From NCBI GenBank assembly GCA_023454175.1, contig JAEXRW010000017.1, positions 1 through 12,529 on the forward strand: DNA of 12,529 nucleotides. The letters are read 5' to 3'. Numbering within the stretch: the stretch's first letter is position 1; every line of letters starts with the position of its first letter. Of this stretch, positions 12,422 through 12,529 are shown in pieces. A program made the position numbers and the translations under genes. The DNA comes from Bacillota bacterium (lineage in GTDB: Bacteria; Bacillota; Clostridia; Christensenellales; JAEXRW01). The notes beneath the pieces were generated by a model. The model saw only the letters and a program-made list of their open reading frames with translations, was not told the DNA's origin and did not search any database.

Positions 12422-12529
12422 GCCGCTTCGAGAGGGGCGACAAACGATTCGAGGAGAATCGACAGGAAAATGCACCTTGAAAACCATACAGTAACGAACA
12501 AAGAAGTAACGAAACAAGCGCAAGCAAAG
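12422..12529 (+). other. Probable pre-16S rRNA leader with boxB-like hairpin and boxA
   Basis: After the promoter, CGATTC (12445-12450) and GAATCG (12456-12461) form a perfect 6-bp hairpin with a 5-base loop, as boxB does. TGCACCTTGAAAACC (12471-12485) matches the 'TGxxCxTTGAAAAC' boxA-type antitermination sequence found in Firmicutes rrn leaders. The remaining purine-rich, AAC-rich sequence (AGTAACGAA occurs twice) is like the stretch just before 16S genes. The 16S gene itself is not in the window. Confidence 0.65.

Noticed and set aside
12184..12523. Short minus-strand frames in the right-hand non-coding region
   Set aside because: There is no ribosome binding site or family resemblance, and they overlap the rRNA-type promoter and leader.

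Overview
The window looks like a chromosomal segment from a moderately GC-rich member of the Firmicutes/Clostridia. The support is AGGAGG-type ribosome binding sites, sigma-A-type promoters, a PadR regulator, several FMN flavoproteins, a DUF1697 gene, a DUF3795 gene and a Clostridia-style phospho-sugar mutase. Genus cannot be fixed from sequence alone; a gut-type anaerobe is an inference from the flavodoxins, the iron-sulfur flavoprotein and the tryptophanase-family lyase.

Layout from left to right: a compact nested inverted-repeat element at the left edge (1-84); a small three-helix membrane protein on the minus strand with its terminator; a PadR regulator (701-1213) with a promoter and palindromic operator, followed 43 bp later by a two-domain FMN/iron-sulfur flavoprotein (1257-2630); a promoter and a strongly structured leader in front of a flavodoxin (2904-3362); facing terminators; a minus-strand tryptophanase/tyrosine phenol-lyase family gene (3544-4992) with a leader that contains a near-perfect 18-base duplication; then plus-strand genes for a DUF1697 protein, an NTF2-fold immunity-like lipoprotein, a small HAD hydrolase, a cysteine-rich DUF3795 protein and a phosphoglucomutase/phosphomannomutase (7770-9491). 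Period-7 tandem repeat arrays, each followed by a GC-rich hairpin, sit directly at the stop codons of three of these genes.

After the mutase, base composition drops sharply. Sampled 60-base lines have 22-32% G+C against about 63% in the mutase. A two-gene minus-strand cassette (12083 to 9506) with its own promoter encodes an NdpA/YejK-like putative nucleoid-associated protein and an unrecognised protein with a large soluble N-terminal region and three C-terminal membrane helices. This is the best candidate in the window for an undescribed, horizontally acquired system. Its logic, a DNA-binding-type protein plus a membrane effector, resembles that of defence modules such as Kiwa, although no homology to Kiwa is claimed.

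The right end (12387-12529) carries a near-consensus promoter, a boxB-like hairpin and a boxA-like TGCACCTTGAAAACC. These are the hallmarks of a ribosomal RNA operon leader, so a 16S gene probably begins just outside the window and the AT-rich cassette is lodged next to an rrn operon.
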